A stretch of 64,000 bases of DNA from Emticicia sp965283955 (lineage in GTDB: Bacteria; Bacteroidota; Bacteroidia; Cytophagales; Spirosomataceae), in NCBI GenBank assembly GCA_965283955.1, contig CBDIQW010000001.1, positions 3,472,001 through 3,536,000 on the forward strand, in the 5' to 3' direction. A model generated the notes under the pieces. It had not been told where the DNA came from and made no database searches. It was given only the letters and a program-made list of their open reading frames with translations. Below, piece by piece: positions 27,861 to 37,562 of the stretch (positions are counted from its first letter, which is position 1; every line of letters begins with the position of its first letter). The position numbers were made by a program, and so were the translations under genes.

Positions 27861-27885
27861 TCGGCAAGGCTTCAAGCCTTGCCGA
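27861..27885. repeat. Intergenic hairpin of the same type as in waaA
   Basis: tcggcaaggctt (27861-27872) and aagccttgccga (27874-27885) with a 1-nt loop. It shares the tcggca...tgccga ends with the palindrome at 792-824. Confidence 0.7.
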
Positions 27886-27922
27886 CCTTGAAAATAAGAT
27901 TCAACCTTAAATTATAAAAAAT

Positions 27923-28627
27923 ATGAAAACAACATTTTTTACTATCTTTTTTGCGGTAGCAATGGCTATACAAAGTTTTGCTGGTACTCTCCGTGGAGCA
28001 TGGGAAATGCAACCTGAAAGCAGTGTTTCTACCGAAAGAGCAGTAATGATTGCCACCGAAAATTACCTTTCGATTGCAGTTTTTGAGAAAAATACCTACA
28101 TCAGAACCTACGGCGGAACTTATGAAATTAATGATGCTGGACTGACCCTTACACTTGAATTTAATGATAAAAACCCCGAAACGGTTGGTACAAAAATTAC
28201 TTATAAGTTTACTCGCAATGATAATTCGTTTACGATTGAAAACCAAGCAAAAACTACATGGAAACGAATTGATGAAGGGAAAGGTGCACTTTCTGGAAAT
28301 TGGCGAATCTCGGCACGTGCTGGGCAAGATGGACAGATGACCGAAATGAAGCGTACGGCTCGTAAGACCTTGAAAATATGTTCAGAAACAAGATTTCAAT
28401 GGTTTGCCATCAACCCCGAGACCAAGGAGTTTTTTGGTACAGGTGGAGGTACATACACGCTCAAAGATGGGAAATATACCGAAACACTCGAATTTTTCTC
28501 AAGAGATAATAGCAGAGTAGGGGCTTCTTTGACTTTTGATGCGAAAGTTGAAGGAGACAAATGGCAACATTCAGGCAAAAGTTCCAAAGGCGAACCTGTC
28601 AATGAAATTTGGGGAAAAGAAAAATAA
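27923..28627 (+). CDS. Secreted protein with two lipocalin-like repeats
   Basis: No named family is certain. A signal peptide (MKTTFFTIFFAVAMAIQSFAG) leads into two tandem modules of about 100 residues that share the same pattern: LRGAWEM...IRTYGGTYEINDAGLTLTLEF and LSGNWRIS...GTGGGTYTLKDGKYTETLEF. Each begins with a GxW strand and contains GGTY-10x-TLEF, which resembles lipocalin-like/DUF4488 small beta-barrels that bind hydrophobic ligands. The ligand is unknown. The internal duplication is visible by eye and is the main evidence. Confidence 0.7.
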   Translation: MKTTFFTIFFAVAMAIQSFAGTLRGAWEMQPESSVSTERAVMIATENYLSIAVFEKNTYIRTYGGTYEINDAGLTLTLEFNDKNPETVGTKITYKFTRNDNSFTIENQAKTTWKRIDEGKGALSGNWRISARAGQDGQMTEMKRTARKTLKICSETRFQWFAINPETKEFFGTGGGTYTLKDGKYTETLEFFSRDNSRVGASLTFDAKVEGDKWQHSGKSSKGEPVNEIWGKEK

Positions 28628-28645
28628 TCTCTTCCCCAAGTATAT

Positions 28646-29098
28646 TTAGATTTGTTGTAGAGCCGTTTCTGCGGCTTTTTTCACAATCGCTAAATCAGTT
28701 GCACCCTTAAAACCGCTAAAACCGCACGAAATAGTAGTCTCTTCATCTAACTGAATCGGTTGACCACCTTCCCAGCCCATGAGTTCGGGCAATGGGATAC
28801 CAAAATCTCGGTAATTGAGTTGATCAGTAAAAATCAAACGTTCAAATTCACCTGTTTTGTAGCCAGTTATCCAAACTTGGGAGGCTTTTCTGTAAGCCAC
28901 ATCGTAGTAGCGGCGGCCTTTTAGTTTATCATCACCCCAAATTTTTCCGTAAATATTTCCTTCGTCGTCGATGATACAAACAGCTACATTTCCTTCGCAA
29001 ATTCCCCAGTCGGGTTCGCTATTTTTGTAAGTAGGAACTTGAACAGAAAGATTTTCAAGTATTTGATGAATAACTTCTTGGCGTTTTTGAGGTGTCAT
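28646..29098 (-). CDS. HbpS/GlcG-family (haem-degrading-like) protein
   Basis: A 150-residue cytoplasmic protein with the pattern of the HbpS/GlcG domain (helix, VCIIDDEGNIYGKIWGDD, YRKASQVWITGY and the terminal FSGFKGATDLAIVKKA). Relatives bind haem or corrinoids or stabilise enzymes; none of this can be read directly from residues here. The start MTPQKRQEV has no signal peptide. It is co-directional with the M16 gene upstream but separated by a terminator. Confidence 0.65.
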   Translation of the reverse strand: MTPQKRQEVIHQILENLSVQVPTYKNSEPDWGICEGNVAVCIIDDEGNIYGKIWGDDKLKGRRYYDVAYRKASQVWITGYKTGEFERLIFTDQLNYRDFGIPLPELMGWEGGQPIQLDEETTISCGFSGFKGATDLAIVKKAAETALQQI

Positions 29099-29190
29099 TT
29101 TAGAATATTTTTATAAATAACCAGTTCAGAAAAAAAGTAGCGATCGTAGCTAAACCGATTTTTAAGTGTTTCGTGAATGCATTAATAGAT

Positions 29191-29226
29191 AAAAAGCCCT
29201 AAAAACAACTATTTTTAGGGCTTTTT
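29191..29226. terminator. Strong bidirectional terminator after the M16 gene
   Basis: Perfect 15-bp stem aaaaagccctaaaaa (29191-29205) / tttttagggcttttt (29212-29226) with a 6-nt loop and A/T-runs on both flanks, 12 bp past the M16 stop codon. Confidence 0.9.
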
Positions 29227-29237
29227 ACAGTCAGAAC

Positions 29238-32072
29238 TTATTTTCTATTCCCATCAATATCTAATTCGATAATCTCGTAGCCGAGTTTTTGTAGGCTCGG
29301 TAAGATTTTGGCTTTATCTCCTACCAATAAAATATTCATCTTATCAGGATTAATCCATTTTTTAGCCAAAGCATCTGCTTCTTTTTTAGTGAGTGATGCT
29401 AAAATTTTGTTTTGAGTTTCTACAAAATTAGCTGGTAAACCATAAGTCAGAATTCGACCAATGAAACCTGCTTTTTGATTGCCTGTTTCGTAGCGTAAGG
29501 CATCTTGTTGGCCAATGGCACTTTTGGTAAATGCCAATTCTTCGGCAGAAATGCCATTGGCAGCGTAATTTTTCAATTCTTTCATTACCTCTACCAATGC
29601 ACTGTCAGTAGCGTTGGCACGTATTCCTGAGCTAAATTGGTATTCGCCAGTATATTTATCGCCAGCAAAACCTGCACGAGCACCGTAAGTCCAACCTTTA
29701 TCTTCACGTAAATTGAGATTCACACGGCTATTAAATGCACCACCCAAAGCAAAGTTCATCAAACCTGCCTTGTAGTATTCGCCAGTTGCATCGTATTTTA
29801 AGCCAGTAACATTACTTACTCTGAATTCGGTTTGTGCTGCTTTCGGTACATCAATCAAATAAATTTTAGTTTTTTCGATAGCAGGTGCTGGTGCTGGATT
29901 TGGCAAATTGATTTTTTTGTTCGGTAATTTATTCAAAAACGCCAATTTTGGTAATATTTCACCTTCGGTAATATCGCCCACAACAACTACTTTCGTGCCT
30001 TGCGATGTCATGTAATTGTTGTAATAATCTTGAACATCTTTTAGGCTGAGTCTTTTTACGGTACTTTCAGTGCCATTATCGCTTAAACCCAAGATATTTC
30101 CTGTACCGTAGTTGAGTTTATCAATTACAGTAGAAGCAATCGCCGCAGGTTGTGATTTTAGCTGCTTAAATCCTTCCAATGCTTGCTTTTGTAAACGATT
30201 AAAAGCCTCTGCCGTGAAGTTCGGACTAAACATTTTTTCATCTAACAACTCCAATGTTTTATTCACATTTTTCTTCAAACACTGAACCGTAAAGCTAATG
30301 CCATCTAAGTTTTGTGAAACACTTATAAAACTACCTAACTTCTGAAGTTCAACCGCCATTTGTTCGGCTGTGTATTTTTTAGTGTCTTCGTTAAGCATAT
30401 CGGCAACCATACCCGCTAAACCAATTTTAGAAGTATCGGCTGCTTGAGCTAAGTGGCCACCTGGGACAGTGATCGAAATAGTAACTGTTGGTAGTTCGTT
30501 GTTGGCTGTTCCGATAATTTTAACGCCACTTGGTAAATCTTTTTTCCAGAAAGGAGGCACTTTTACCACTGGATTTGCACCATTGCCAGGTGTTTTACTT
30601 CTATCAAAATTATCTTTGGCTTTTTTGTATATCAAACCATCATAACCATAATTCGGTGTCGTATAGTTTTGCGTATCAATCGTATAATTATCAGGTGCGG
30701 CTGGTTTTACAGTTTGTCCTTTCGTCAGTACGCTGATGGTTACGCTTGGTTTATCTTTGATATATTGGTTATAAACTCTCCAAACATCTTCTTTAGTTAC
30801 CGAACGATACATATCCAATAATTTACCAATCATATTTGGGTTTCCTGCAAAAGTATTAAAAGCCGCCAATTGGCTTACTTTTCCTGATACACTTTGCAGA
30901 CCGTTGATGTACTGTGCTTCTATACCTCCTTTAAATTTCTCGATGTCTTCGTCGGTCACGCCACGTTTTTCAAAAACCAATAAAGATTGTTTGAATAAAC
31001 TATCCATCGTTGCGAGCGAGTTGCCAGGAAAAGGCGTTAGTTGGAATGAAAATTCACCCGCTAACTCGTTGAAACGGCTGAAACCACTGGCTGAAATAGC
31101 TTTTTGGGTTTTTACCATTTGTTGATAAAGAATAGAATTTTTGCCTTGACCCAAGATTTGAGCAAGACACGATAAAGCTCCCATATCTTTATCATAATTC
31201 GGAACGGTTGGGTAAGTTTTGGATAAAATTGGCAAACGTGCGTAATTATCGGTAAAAGAAGCGTATCTATCGCCCGATAATTTTACGGCTGGCAACACAG
31301 TTTTTTCAACCGCTGGCCCAGCAGGAATACTACCGAAATATTTATCAACTAATTTAACCACATCGGCTGTTTTTACATCGCCACCGATGGTCAATGTGGC
31401 GTTGTTTGGCCCATACCAACGCAAGAAGAATTTTTTTAGGTCGTTTACGTCAACTCTATCCAAATCTTCCAAATAACCGATTGTCAACCAACTGTATGGG
31501 TGGCCGTAAGGATAAAGGTTTTTGCTCGTAAATTCGCCCACTAAACCATACGGACGGTTATCATAATTTTGCCCTCTTTCGTTTTTTACGGTGCTGCGTT
31601 GTACCTCAAATTTCTTCTGAGTAACAGCATCCAACAAAAATCCCATGCGGTCGGCTTCGAGCCAAAGCATTTTTTCGAGTTGATTGTTGGGTACGGTTTC
31701 GTAATAATTCGTACGGTCGAGGTTCGTACTACCGTTGAGCGTTCCGCCTGCAGCAGTCACGATTTTGAAATGTTGCTCATCGCCCACGTTATCGCTTCCT
31801 TGAAACATCATGTGTTCAAAAAAGTGAGCAAAACCACTCTTTTTGATTTCTTCTCTGGCACTACCAACGTGGTAGGTTACATCGACGTGTACGATGGGGT
31901 CGCTGTTGTCTTCATGCACAACGAGCGTGAGGCCGTTAGGGAAAACATATTTTTCGTAAGGAATGACCAATTCACTCCCCTTTTTTTCAACTTTTTCTAC
32001 CAAGCGAGCTTGGCTAAATCCGAGATTAGTAAACAAACAAATAGCCGCAGCGGCTAATAGATTTTTTTTCAT
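29238..32072 (-). CDS. M16 (insulinase/pitrilysin) metalloprotease, secreted
   Basis: Zinc endopeptidase of 944 residues made of two M16 units. After the signal peptide (MKKNLLAAAAICLFTNLGFSQ), the active unit has His83-Phe-Phe-Glu86-His87 (HxxEH) and the distal Glu in TVKNERGQN. The second unit (about 490-940) lacks the zinc motif and carries KGWTYGARAGFAGD, as expected for the inactive half. Length is normal for two-unit periplasmic Bacteroidota members. ATG at 32072; terminator downstream; 106-bp spacer to the lipid cluster upstream, so not part of it. Confidence 0.92.
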   Translation of the reverse strand: MKKNLLAAAAICLFTNLGFSQARLVEKVEKKGSELVIPYEKYVFPNGLTLVVHEDNSDPIVHVDVTYHVGSAREEIKKSGFAHFFEHMMFQGSDNVGDEQHFKIVTAAGGTLNGSTNLDRTNYYETVPNNQLEKMLWLEADRMGFLLDAVTQKKFEVQRSTVKNERGQNYDNRPYGLVGEFTSKNLYPYGHPYSWLTIGYLEDLDRVDVNDLKKFFLRWYGPNNATLTIGGDVKTADVVKLVDKYFGSIPAGPAVEKTVLPAVKLSGDRYASFTDNYARLPILSKTYPTVPNYDKDMGALSCLAQILGQGKNSILYQQMVKTQKAISASGFSRFNELAGEFSFQLTPFPGNSLATMDSLFKQSLLVFEKRGVTDEDIEKFKGGIEAQYINGLQSVSGKVSQLAAFNTFAGNPNMIGKLLDMYRSVTKEDVWRVYNQYIKDKPSVTISVLTKGQTVKPAAPDNYTIDTQNYTTPNYGYDGLIYKKAKDNFDRSKTPGNGANPVVKVPPFWKKDLPSGVKIIGTANNELPTVTISITVPGGHLAQAADTSKIGLAGMVADMLNEDTKKYTAEQMAVELQKLGSFISVSQNLDGISFTVQCLKKNVNKTLELLDEKMFSPNFTAEAFNRLQKQALEGFKQLKSQPAAIASTVIDKLNYGTGNILGLSDNGTESTVKRLSLKDVQDYYNNYMTSQGTKVVVVGDITEGEILPKLAFLNKLPNKKINLPNPAPAPAIEKTKIYLIDVPKAAQTEFRVSNVTGLKYDATGEYYKAGLMNFALGGAFNSRVNLNLREDKGWTYGARAGFAGDKYTGEYQFSSGIRANATDSALVEVMKELKNYAANGISAEELAFTKSAIGQQDALRYETGNQKAGFIGRILTYGLPANFVETQNKILASLTKKEADALAKKWINPDKMNILLVGDKAKILPSLQKLGYEIIELDIDGNRK

Positions 32073-32178
32073 AGTAAATGTGTTGATGTTTTTAATGCCA
32101 AAAAAACGAATAAAAAGTTAGTAAGCCAAACGGTCTATCCGATAAACCCGAAATTGTGATAGATGTTTGAAGAATATT

Positions 32179-33261
32179 TTATTTCCTCAATTTTCCCACA
32201 CAAAAAGTATAGATGGCCGTGAGGTCTTGCTCAGAAAGCTGTTTTTCTAATAAATAATCTCTTTCGATTTGCGGGTGAAGGATTTCGGGCTGATGTTTGA
32301 CTAAGAAAAACCGTTCGCAAAATTTGGTGCTATGGGCTGAGTGCTGAATAATTTTTGTCCAAATTTTATCATATATTTCAGTATCTGCATACGATGAAAA
32401 ATCGGACAGTGAATAAGCCGTGACAGATTTTGTAAGTTCTTTGTTATCAAGCACATTAAGCAAAGAATCGGAGATGATTTCGATTTTATGTACTTGTTTT
32501 TTGATACTTTCAAAGTGTTCTTCTCTCAAATGCAGCGGCAAAATACAATCGGGTTTATATTCGCCATAAAACAAAAGATTAGCAAAATGATTGGTGCGTA
32601 GCAGATGATTATTGGCCAAATGATTCATCCGTGAACGCATATATTCATACACATTAAACTCCTGCGGAATCAATAATGCCCCAGGTTCACGAATGATTTT
32701 TGTCCATAAAAAACGATTAGAAACGAGTTTCAGAAATGATTTCCAGATGACATTATCCCAATGTTTTGCCCAAAATTCTTGTTGCATTTCCAACGTTTCC
32801 GACTCCATCAATTTTTCAATGGCCTTTCTTCTGAAAAATGCCGATTTGGCCATCATTCTGAGAAATCGTTCCCAAGTTCCGCAGTACAAAAGTCCATTTG
32901 CAATCAGATTGAAGTTTTTATCCCAGTAATTTTGGGTAGTTTTAGCAAGTAAAGGAGAAAGTTTTGTGTATAAATCTTTTCGGGAAAATTGATTTTCTAA
33001 ACCAATCAACGATTTGAATTCTGCATAATTGAGCGATTGATAAGCAGCTATTTTCAATGACAAAAGATGGTTTTGGGTAGCATTAAAATCAACGCTGATT
33101 ATCTTTTTGGGGCTATCGACCAACAAATCAAGCGGCCTTGCACCGCTTCCTGTGATACATAAAACTGTATCATCGGAGTTCAGATGCAATACTTTTCTTT
33201 CTGATTCGCTATCTTCGTTACAAGCCGAATAGTTTATTTTTTTAAAAAATGAATTTGCCAC
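32179..33261 (-). CDS. BtaA/DUF3419-family SAM:3-amino-3-carboxypropyl transferase homologue
   Basis: A 360-residue DUF3419 protein. BtaA relatives transfer the 3-amino-3-carboxypropyl group of SAM to diacylglycerol, the first step of betaine lipid synthesis. Seen here: NYSACNEDSESERKVL, a SAM-binding loop VLCITGSGARPLDLL with IISVDFNATQNHL, and C-terminal SDFSSYADTEIYDKIW. No BtaB (N-methyltransferase) follows. It is the last gene of the six-gene cluster, 11 bp after the Rieske gene, so its acceptor may be the cluster's own product (inference). Confidence 0.85.
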   Translation of the reverse strand: MANSFFKKINYSACNEDSESERKVLHLNSDDTVLCITGSGARPLDLLVDSPKKIISVDFNATQNHLLSLKIAAYQSLNYAEFKSLIGLENQFSRKDLYTKLSPLLAKTTQNYWDKNFNLIANGLLYCGTWERFLRMMAKSAFFRRKAIEKLMESETLEMQQEFWAKHWDNVIWKSFLKLVSNRFLWTKIIREPGALLIPQEFNVYEYMRSRMNHLANNHLLRTNHFANLLFYGEYKPDCILPLHLREEHFESIKKQVHKIEIISDSLLNVLDNKELTKSVTAYSLSDFSSYADTEIYDKIWTKIIQHSAHSTKFCERFFLVKHQPEILHPQIERDYLLEKQLSEQDLTAIYTFCVGKLRK

Positions 33262-33272
33262 GAATGCACGAA

Positions 33273-34310
33273 TTATAAGGTTAAATCAATTTGCTGGGTG
33301 GTGGTTTCTGCACTCGTAGGCAAGTTATTTATTTTGTTATTTCTAATTTTCTTCACTTTGTTGTGCATGGCGTCGTAATCAATGTTTTGGTCGGGTTTTT
33401 CTTTGAAAAGCTGCATGTTGGCAAACTGTTTTTGGGTAATAACAAAATCTTGTTTCAGAACCTTTTTTGCCAAAAATGGAATAACCAATTTTATGAGTGC
33501 ATTGAACCATTTGAATTGAAACGATAGCCTTACAAAAGCAATAGTTTTGCCATTTTGAAGTGGCGTGCAAGCAATAAAAGCTTGAAAGCGATGAATTTTG
33601 TTGATGTAGTAATTTACTCTCACCAAATTAGGCATCAGAAACTCGTCGGTGTGCGAAACGCTCAAGTTTTCGCCCAGCATCCAATCGAGTCCTAAGCCAA
33701 CTTTTTCGTTGGTTTCAGCGTAGCTGACATGCACGGTTTCGCTGGTTTGGGTAATCGTTATTGAGTGTTTTGTTTTTTTATCGTTGTCTCTGATTAGCTT
33801 GTCATGCACCATGGGTGTATGCGTAGCATCCATAAAGTTTTCGACCAAAAGCTCTTCGTTTGTTTCAAAAAGCATTGAAGTTTGGTAGTGTTTCCAGCTT
33901 TTGCTCGAAACTTCGCTCAGTGCTTCGGGCGATGATTTGGATGTATTTTCGGCATCTAAATATATCCAAACGAAGCCATTTTGTTCGATAATGGGATAAT
34001 TATCAACTTTACACTTCATTTTATGAATCAAATGCTGCGAACTCGGAATATCAATCAATCGTCCTTCATCATTGTATTTCCACCCATGATATTGACATAA
34101 AACATGGTTTTGTGCAAAATCACAAACTTCTAAAGGAGCTTTTTTATGCGAACAAACATCCAACAACGCATGAACTTTCAAAGCCTTATCTCGCCATAAT
34201 AACACAGGAACTTGATAAAGACTTCTCTTCAAAGATTTGCCTTTTTCCAGCTCGCTCGATAAGGCAATGACGTGCCAATAATTAATTAATCCCCCTATTT
34301 TATTGAACAT
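33273..34310 (-). CDS. Rieske non-haem iron oxygenase
   Basis: A 345-residue oxygenase alpha subunit. The Rieske cluster ligands are Cys53-Ser-His55 and Cys72-x2-His75; the mononuclear iron site is Asp161, His164, His169 in ENFMDATHTPMVH. The remainder is a START-like fold with hydrophobic stretches near the C-terminus (LVIPFLAKKVL) as in membrane-associated ring or lipid hydroxylases. It would hydroxylate or desaturate an organic substrate using O2 and an external reductase, which is not in the cluster. Spacing is 37 bp after the KAS III gene and 11 bp before the BtaA-like gene. Confidence 0.88.
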   Translation of the reverse strand: MFNKIGGLINYWHVIALSSELEKGKSLKRSLYQVPVLLWRDKALKVHALLDVCSHKKAPLEVCDFAQNHVLCQYHGWKYNDEGRLIDIPSSQHLIHKMKCKVDNYPIIEQNGFVWIYLDAENTSKSSPEALSEVSSKSWKHYQTSMLFETNEELLVENFMDATHTPMVHDKLIRDNDKKTKHSITITQTSETVHVSYAETNEKVGLGLDWMLGENLSVSHTDEFLMPNLVRVNYYINKIHRFQAFIACTPLQNGKTIAFVRLSFQFKWFNALIKLVIPFLAKKVLKQDFVITQKQFANMQLFKEKPDQNIDYDAMHNKVKKIRNNKINNLPTSAETTTQQIDLTL

Positions 34311-34347
34311 TGTTTTTGTTTTCTGTGAAATAGATGCTACAAATCTG

Positions 34348-35343
34348 CTAAAATCTCAATAAAAGCCCACCAATTGAAAATCCCGCTGCTGTGCCGATGA
34401 TGAAACAAACATCGCCTCGTTTAATTGTTTCAGACTCAACGGCATCGTGCAAAACCAGCGGAATGGATGCGGCTATACAGTTGCCATAAGTCGCCAAATT
34501 GCCCAACACTTGATTTTCTTTAACCCGATATAAACTTGATAAAATAGAAACACCCAATTTTGACGCTTGGTGCGGAATGATGGCATCCGTTTCTTCCATT
34601 TTGATAGGTAAATCTTCAAAAAATGCATCAATGAAATCGGGCAAATGAGTTTTGGCCAAACGTAATAATTTTCGGCCATTCATAGCAAATGAATGTATTT
34701 CGGGGTCGTAAGGGTTGTCTTTGAAGAATAATTTCATGCCGCCACCTTTGAAAGTTGAGTCATAAACACCTTCCGAGTAAGTCTGCATGGTACTTTTAAT
34801 GTAAGCCGAATCAGTACTGGAATCGAATTGTACAATGGCAGCTACCGCTCCATCACCAAAAAGCGTTAGTGTTTCCCAATTGCTTGGGTTGATGCCCGTT
34901 GAGGCAATTTCGCTGCTGACAATGACTATATTTTTATACTTTTTGCCATCTAATAAACTCGATGCAATCTCAAATGCACTCACAAAACTCAAACAACTCG
35001 AATCGACATCTAAAGCAGGAATATTGACCGTCATTCCATCTTTAAGTTCACTCTTGATAATGCTTGATTGGCTCGGTAGCGGATAATCAAAACCCGCACT
35101 TGCCGAAATGAGCATATCTATATCTTTCAGCGTCATTTGGCATTTTTCTAAGGCTTGTTCAATGGCTTTTGCCCCCATGTAGCCAATCGACTCGAAGGTA
35201 ATATGATGCCGAGACTTTACGCCCGAATATTTCTCCGACCAACCCTGTGGAAGACCATGCTTTTGTTCCAAATCAGCCGATGAAACTTCCTGTGGGAGAT
35301 ATTTCCCCAAACCGACTATCTTAATGGGTTTTCCTGACATCAT
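34348..35343 (-). CDS. KAS III-like 3-oxoacyl synthase (FabH/OleA fold)
   Basis: Condensing enzyme of the thiolase fold, 331 residues. The catalytic triad is Cys117 (DVDSSCLSF), His258 (IIPHQASKLG) and Asn288 (TYGNCIAAS); GAVAAIVQF and the C-terminal GTAAGFSIGGLLLRF are typical. Its place in a cluster with an adenylating ligase and an OleD-like reductase suggests condensation of acyl thioesters for a specialised product, not housekeeping FabH. It overlaps the upstream ligase gene by 23 bp, so the two are translationally coupled. A second ATG three bases downstream is possible. Confidence 0.9.
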   Translation of the reverse strand: MMSGKPIKIVGLGKYLPQEVSSADLEQKHGLPQGWSEKYSGVKSRHHITFESIGYMGAKAIEQALEKCQMTLKDIDMLISASAGFDYPLPSQSSIIKSELKDGMTVNIPALDVDSSCLSFVSAFEIASSLLDGKKYKNIVIVSSEIASTGINPSNWETLTLFGDGAVAAIVQFDSSTDSAYIKSTMQTYSEGVYDSTFKGGGMKLFFKDNPYDPEIHSFAMNGRKLLRLAKTHLPDFIDAFFEDLPIKMEETDAIIPHQASKLGVSILSSLYRVKENQVLGNLATYGNCIAASIPLVLHDAVESETIKRGDVCFIIGTAAGFSIGGLLLRF

Positions 35344-36690
35344 TTTTTATTCTTCTAAGTTTTTGGCCTCTGAGGGTATGGTTATGATTCGTTTGACTGA
35401 TTTCGACCTCAAAAATATTATTTTTTTTCAGTAAATCTTGTATCGCTTCGCAAGCCAGTTGAAACGAATTTTCGTGCTGACTTTTTATATAAAGCATTAA
35501 ATGATTCGGCTCAGTTTGAATTAAAGCATAATCGCTGATGGAATTATCGGCCAAAATAATGGCACGTCTGAAAAAATCAGGAAAGATTTTAACTTCTTGA
35601 TTTTCAGTATTTCTAAAAATTAAAATATCATCCGAACGCCCTTCGATGGCTTCAATGGTCAGAAATTTACTACCGCACGAACAAACTGCTTTTTCTTGTA
35701 TAATATCATTCAGCTCATATCGAATGATGGGCTGTGAACGCCGCCTTAAATCAGTGATAATAGGGTGAAATCTGCTTTGCTCTTCATCGATGTATTTCTT
35801 TTCTATAATCAGAAAATCTTCGTTGAAATGCAGCGTTCCGTGCTCGCACGAACTGGCCAAAAAACCTTCGGTACATTGGTAAACTTGATGAATGGTTTGC
35901 TCAAAAACACTCGTCAGATAGGCTTTGTCTTCGGGCGTTAAAACTTCGGCTACCGAAATAACTTTTGTGGGGTTGATAACTAATCTATTTGTCTCAATAG
36001 CATTGGCCAATTCGAGCAACATACTTGGCTGTGCCACCAAAATAGTTGGCTGTAAGGTATTTAGACGTTTGATATGTGCGTCAATCGAATTGAGTAAATC
36101 AAAAAAATGAAATGCCAATAATTTTGATTTTACCGAGTCATAAAGGTTGCTGTTGGCTCGTAGAAAAAACGCAACGCTTCGTTTTTTGAATGAAAATCCC
36201 AGCACTCTGTCCAGCACTAAAGCTACCCAATAGGCTCGTTCTTTTTCACTTGCCAAAAATACACCTCGATTTCCGCTCGTACCCGATGATAAACCAACCG
36301 TAATACCTTTAATTGTTGGTGAAAAATCTCGATTTTCTTCTGATTTTATCGCAACTGCCAAAGCCTCTTCGAGTTTGACATTTACGGTATTGATAGCATC
36401 AAAATTTGCCATAAAAATGGCTTTATTGATGATGGGGAAATGGTTTACCTCACCCCCAACCCCTCTCCGAAAATGGGAGAGGGGGCTAAAAAGCCCTCTC
36501 CTTTGAGGAGAGGGCTGGGTGAGGTAAAACCACTCGCCCTTACAAAATCCTTATAAAATACGTTTGTGGAGCAATGCTGAATAAGTTTTTTGATTACCCA
36601 GTTTCGTCTAAAACTAATGTTATGGACGTAAAGCCATTTCGATAGTTTTATTTCTACTAAATAATATAAAATGGATAATTTAAAGAGCAT
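35321..36690 (-). pseudogene. F390-synthetase-related adenylating ligase, interrupted by a palindromic element
   Basis: Relative of coenzyme F390 synthetases and phenylacetate-CoA ligases, activating a carboxylate as adenylate or CoA ester. The long part (from 36412) has the P-loop VGLSSGTSGNRGVFL, QCTEGFLASSC and RRSQPIIRYELND. The N-terminal part lies in another frame from ATG at 36690 (MLFKLSILYYL ... HCSTNVFYKDFVRA). The break is a 92-bp palindromic element at 36441-36532; removing it restores a 425-residue frame with the expected FPIINKAIFMANF junction. ATG at 36690 overlaps the MBL gene's stop by 11 bp, which supports it. A shortened protein could start at 36412, but would lack the N-terminal helices. 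Confidence 0.85.
36441..36532. mobile_element. Palindromic element inside the ligase gene
   Basis: Ends tggtttacctcaccc (36441 on) and gggtgaggtaaaacca (to 36532) pair with one extra base; inside are two further G/C hairpins (ccctctcc...ggagaggg type). At 92 bp it is two bases more than a multiple of three, explaining the frame change. Its arms resemble those of the element in the cystathionine synthase/lyase gene. Confidence 0.8.
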
Positions 36691-37527
36691 TGAGGTCGTA
36701 GTTGGTTGAAACAAGAGCCGACGTTGTTGCCGAGCAATGTGTAGGTACAATCGTAGTCGCTGGAAATTTTTTATGAAATAAGTTTACTTTTTGAAGGCTA
36801 TCCTTGAAGTCCTGCCAAGAATCAAAAAACAACCGAACGATTGATGGCGGAAGTAACATTTCTTCGTAAGATTTCTTGTTCCAACAAGCATCTGCAATCA
36901 GAAAATATTGCTGTTTTTGGGTCTTCAATTCTATGCCGATTTGTCCCGCAGCATGGCCAGGTAAATCATAAATCATCAAGGAATCATCAGCGAATAAATC
37001 ATGTTTTTTACCAAATATTTCATCGTTGAGGAGTTTTCCATAATCTTCAATGATTTTGAGCTTTTTTTCAAAATCTTCGGGAATTAAGTCTTTCAAAATG
37101 GCTTTGCTAAACGCCCAAAATTTACTGATTTCGCTATATTGCTTAAACGCTACTCGTGAACAATAAAAAGTTGCTTCATCAAAATCTTTCAAACCCGCCA
37201 CGTGGTCGGCATGAAAGTGAGTAATGATAACGTGCTTTATATCAGTGGGTTGTAAGCCAAAATGTTTAAGTTGATTTTTTATTTCATCTTCTTCGGTCAC
37301 AAAAACTTTAGTCATACTGGCATAGATTTTATTTGGGTATGTTTTCGTACATTCATAAAATCGTTTGGTGTAGCCCGTGTCATACAAAATCCAGCCTTGT
37401 TCGGGGTGCTGAATCAGTCCAAATAAGGCATGAAATTTAATGCTTTTATTGTCTCCCCTCTGATACTGTGATTTTCTTTGGCTTCACAATAACCCGCATA
37501 ACCGAGGTATAATTTGACTTCTTTCAT
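36680..37527 (-). pseudogene. MBL-fold hydrolase, AHL-lactonase-like, with one frameshift
   Basis: Metallo-beta-lactamase-fold hydrolase. It has DTGYTKRF, the metal motif THFHADHVAGL, LPGHAAGQIGI with His, IADACW with Asp and VPTHCS, the full set of two-metal ligands as in N-acylhomoserine lactonases. The ATG-started N-terminus (37527, MKEVKLYLGYAGYCEAKENHS) is in another frame from the rest; the change falls at the four-C run 37455-37458, where one base seems missing. Restored length 282 residues. Could hydrolyse a lactone or thioester in the cluster's pathway. Starts 35 bp after the reductase gene. Confidence 0.85.
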
Positions 37528-37562
37528 AAATAATAGATAAAAAAACTGTTGACTGCCGACTG

